Below are positions 20,134 through 21,525 of a stretch of 21,525 nucleotides of DNA, piece by piece (positions within the stretch are counted from its first letter, which is position 1; the number at the start of each line of letters is the position of its first letter). Origin of the DNA: Nanobdellota archaeon. GTDB taxonomy: Archaea; Nanobdellota; Nanobdellia; SCGC-AAA011-G17; JAFCDX01. Made by a program: the position numbers and the translations under genes. The notes under the pieces are model-generated. The model did not search any database, was not told the DNA's origin, and saw only the letters and a list, made by a program, of their open reading frames with translations. The stretch spans positions 1-21,525 of the forward strand of contig JAHIVQ010000051.1 of the NCBI GenBank assembly GCA_018816585.1, read 5' to 3'.

Positions 20134-20910
20134 ATGTATAATATATCTAATATTTTAAACATAGCCGTATTTTTGATAGGATTGATTGTTGTTTTCTTTA
20201 TTTTTGGCATTGTTAAAAGAACAGAAAATAAATTGAGAAAAAGTTTCATTTATCTATTCATAGCTGGAATCTTTTTTGTTATATACATCACCTTAAACCT
20301 TTTAGAAGAAATTGATATTTTCAAAACAAATTTAATTAATTATTTTGTTATTTTCCTTTTTGCAGTCTTCTTTTTAATTGGCATGATTAATTTAGAATAT
20401 TTTATTTATAGAATATGCAAAAAAGGACAAGTACTTTATATTATTCCAAAAAAGAATTACTTAAATGAATTAACTAAATTAGTTAAATCAATAAAAGGGA
20501 AAATATGTTATGTTAGCATTGCTAATTCTTCTGTTAAATTAATGAATACTTTTAAAAAGAATAAAATTAATAATAATTACCTCTTTTTTTTAGATATAAA
20601 AAGCAGTGATAAAGAAATAAATAATATTAAAGATAGTAAAGACAGAAATAAAATTAAAATAGTGCCTCTAAAGGATTTAAGAAGTTTGATTGGGATATAT
20701 TTAAAAGAAAATAATTTTGATTATATTATTATAGATAATATAAATTCTATTAAGGAAAAAGATTCTAAAATATTTAGGTTAATCAAAGGAATTTTATTAA
20801 ATGTTAAAAGAACAAACACACAAGGTATATATATTTGTATAAAAGAAGAAACAAAATCATCTTTAATAAAGGATCTTAAAAAGTATGTTGATAAAGTAAT
20901 TAGAAAATAA
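20134..20910 (+). CDS. Membrane protein with a cytoplasmic RecA/KaiC-like domain lacking a P-loop
   Basis: A 258-residue protein ending the surface operon. ATG 20134 is preferred over the TTG at 20119 because a GGAAGGT ribosome binding site lies just upstream. Three membrane helices fill about residues 5-95 and a cytoplasmic alpha/beta domain follows: GQVLYIIPKKNYLNELTKLV, YLFFLDIKSSDKE, a Walker-B-like strand FDYIIIDNINSI and GIYICIKEETKSSL. The strand order recalls KaiC/RecA-like or DUF835-type domains, but no GxxxxGK[ST] is present, so ATP hydrolysis is unlikely. It may link the outer assembly with cytoplasmic partners. This fold assignment is inference from pattern only. Confidence 0.7.
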   Translation: MYNISNILNIAVFLIGLIVVFFIFGIVKRTENKLRKSFIYLFIAGIFFVIYITLNLLEEIDIFKTNLINYFVIFLFAVFFLIGMINLEYFIYRICKKGQVLYIIPKKNYLNELTKLVKSIKGKICYVSIANSSVKLMNTFKKNKINNNYLFFLDIKSSDKEINNIKDSKDRNKIKIVPLKDLRSLIGIYLKENNFDYIIIDNINSIKEKDSKIFRLIKGILLNVKRTNTQGIYICIKEETKSSLIKDLKKYVDKVIRK

Positions 20911-20923
20911 AGAAAACAATAGA

Positions 20924-20936
20924 AATATTTAAATAC
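20924..20936 (+). promoter_or_regulatory. TATA element for the structured RNA candidate
   Basis: AATATTTAAATA is centred near 20930. With about 26 nt spacing a transcript would begin close to 20956, at the foot of the structured segment that follows. Confidence 0.45.
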
Positions 20937-20954
20937 CTTATTAGCATTTAAATA

Positions 20955-21034
20955 AAGTTCGGCGGAAGAATTTAAAGTTTTTGCTTAGACTTCTAGTCTA
21001 TTCAAAATTTCGAACTTCGGACGCCGATACCTTT
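20955..21034 (+). ncRNA. Candidate structured small RNA
   Basis: A GC-rich island in an AT-rich spacer. TCGGCG (20959-20964) pairs with CGCCGA (21022-21027); the stem continues GAAG (20965-20968) with CTTC (21015-21018) around a GGA bulge. An inner hairpin TAGACT-TCT-AGTCTA lies at 20986-21000. AAGTTCG (20955-20961) can alternatively pair with CGAACTT (21011-21017), excluding the outer stem. A TATA element lies about 26 nt upstream and a T-run (21032-21035) closes it, giving about 80 nt. It does not fold as a tRNA and has no C/D or clear ACA boxes. Class unknown. Confidence 0.5.
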
Positions 21035-21130
21035 TGTAATTTGATGTAAGAATATCAAGTATAATTCTATATATAATTTATGTTTTATTAATCATTATCA
21101 TAATTTTTATTTTTTATTTTTTATATATAA

Positions 21131-21367
21131 TATAACAAAAAAGAATACTTCAATAAAAATAGAGAAGCAATACTAAAAAACCAAAGAAATTGGTACATTA
21201 TTAACAAAGAACAAATCCATGCTAAAAGAAAGGAACTATATCAAGAAAGCAGTTATAACACAAAGAGAAAAGAAAGAAGACATAAAAATATTGAAGAAAC
21301 AAGGCAGTTGTCAAGAATACACTTTTGGAGACAAAAGCAAAAGACCTTAGCACTACAAGCATTGTAA
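21131..21367 (+). pseudogene. Start-less basic protein remnant
   Basis: An open frame of 78 codons with no initiation codon: it begins YNKKEYFNKNREAILKNQRN, continues WYIINKEQIHAKRKELYQES and ends RQKQKTLALQAL. The Lys/Arg/Tyr/Asn-rich style resembles phage-type 'KEYYKKNKEKILE' proteins often joined to HNH or homing nucleases. Stop codons close the frame upstream and there is no ribosome binding site, so it is most likely a decayed fragment. It fills the middle of the 572-base gap between the surface operon and 5S rRNA; 21036-21130 holds only A/T-rich sequence. Confidence 0.4.
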
Positions 21368-21380
21368 CACAGGCAGTACA

Positions 21381-21394
21381 GGGCTTGTAAGCCC
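21381..21394. other. Short perfect hairpin GGGCTT-GT-AAGCCC
   Basis: A six-base GC-rich stem with a two-base gap, standing out from AT-rich surroundings. It follows the basic-protein remnant. No T-run follows, so its role (terminator, protein site or part of an RNA) is not decided. Confidence 0.35.
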
Positions 21395-21425
21395 AATATA
21401 TTCATTTCACCGCCCACTTTTCTAC

Positions 21426-21451
21426 TTTCGGAACTACTGAAGGTTCCGAAA
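21426..21451. promoter_or_regulatory. Nine-base-pair inverted repeat next to the 5S promoter
   Basis: TTTCGGAAC (21426-21434) is the exact complement of GTTCCGAAA (21443-21451), with an 8-base spacer. It ends one base before the TATA box of the 5S gene, where activators or the upstream BRE contacts lie. As an RNA it would form a stable hairpin ending any transcript from upstream. Confidence 0.45.
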
Positions 21452-21452
21452 A

Positions 21453-21463
21453 CCTTATAAATT
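21453..21463 (+). promoter_or_regulatory. TATA element for 5S rRNA
   Basis: CCTTATAAATT is centred near 21459, so a transcript would begin near 21485, matching the start of the 5S-like sequence. Confidence 0.6.
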
Positions 21464-21483
21464 AAAATAATTCTTAAAAACTA

Positions 21484-21525
21484 GGACGGTCATAGTGGCT
21501 TGGCAACACCCGATCCCATATATAC
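21484..21525 (+). rRNA. rrf: 5S ribosomal RNA, 5' part
   Basis: The last 42 bases match the beginning of archaeal 5S rRNA: GGACGGTCATAG for helix I and loop A, then GGCAACACCCGATCCCAT for helix II/III and loop B. The gene runs out of the window. It has its own TATA box and no 23S gene precedes it, so it is a stand-alone 5S gene, as in several archaea where 5S is unlinked from the main rRNA operon. Confidence 0.85.

Noticed and set aside
20955..21034. tRNA gene in the structured segment
   Set aside because: The acceptor, anticodon and T arms cannot be formed; the outer stem has a GGA bulge and the inner hairpin has a three-base loop.
1..21525. CRISPR array
   Set aside because: No regularly spaced set of three or more repeats with unique spacers was seen; the 23-base and 46-bp pairs are only two copies each.

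Overview
The window is AT-rich and archaeal. It carries a short archaeal-type uS2, peptidyl-tRNA hydrolase 2, a TtuA-type tRNA thiolase, a DRG-like TGS GTPase, the 5' end of a stand-alone 5S rRNA, and many genes whose ATG lies about 26 nt from a TATA element, as in leaderless archaeal transcripts. Internal operon genes instead overlap or use GGAGG-type ribosome binding sites. Short gaps, half-size or domain-trimmed proteins and many small surface proteins suggest a DPANN archaeon of the Woesearchaeota/Pacearchaeota type; this placement is inference.

Layout. 1-2831: end of a MacB-like ABC exporter operon (ATPase, anchored extracellular protein, permease). 2853-3389: a protein joining a sigma region-4-like helix-turn-helix to a domain closely resembling the bacterial RNA polymerase alpha C-terminal domain, unexpected in an archaeon. 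3494-4569: DUF1003 protein and a TM-helix-repeat channel-like protein, convergent. 4678-5145: TATA box, a leader with two perfect hairpins, and a small double-zinc-knuckle protein. 5147-8448 (minus): Nudix hydrolase and enolase (overlapping), DUF1858 redox protein, TtuA-like thiolase, and a voltage-sensor-like membrane protein. 8492-8810 (minus): two very small genes. 8899-12848: housekeeping and membrane genes (uS2, stand-alone RAM domain, MscS-like channel, TGS GTPase, half-size MFS, Pth2, lipoprotein). 12880-14913: a more fluid stretch with an AAA/DUF4143 ATPase behind twin palindromic operators, a roughly 46-bp diverged direct repeat on each side of it, two gene remnants and a ribbon-helix-helix regulator.

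15055-20910 is one tightly packed eight-gene plus-strand operon encoding a cell-surface assembly: a small single-pass protein, two related secreted beta-sandwich proteins, a chaperone-like multi-domain anchored protein, a third small beta-sandwich protein, a thrombospondin-type-3 (calcium-binding) anchored protein, a related anchored protein, and a membrane protein whose cytoplasmic part looks like a RecA/KaiC fold without a P-loop. A divergent RHH gene and palindromes lie at its promoter, and a T-rich terminator after the second gene could make the early subunits most abundant. I do not recognise this as a described system. Beyond it, 20911-21483 holds a candidate structured small RNA with its own promoter, a start-less gene remnant, two hairpins and the 5S promoter.
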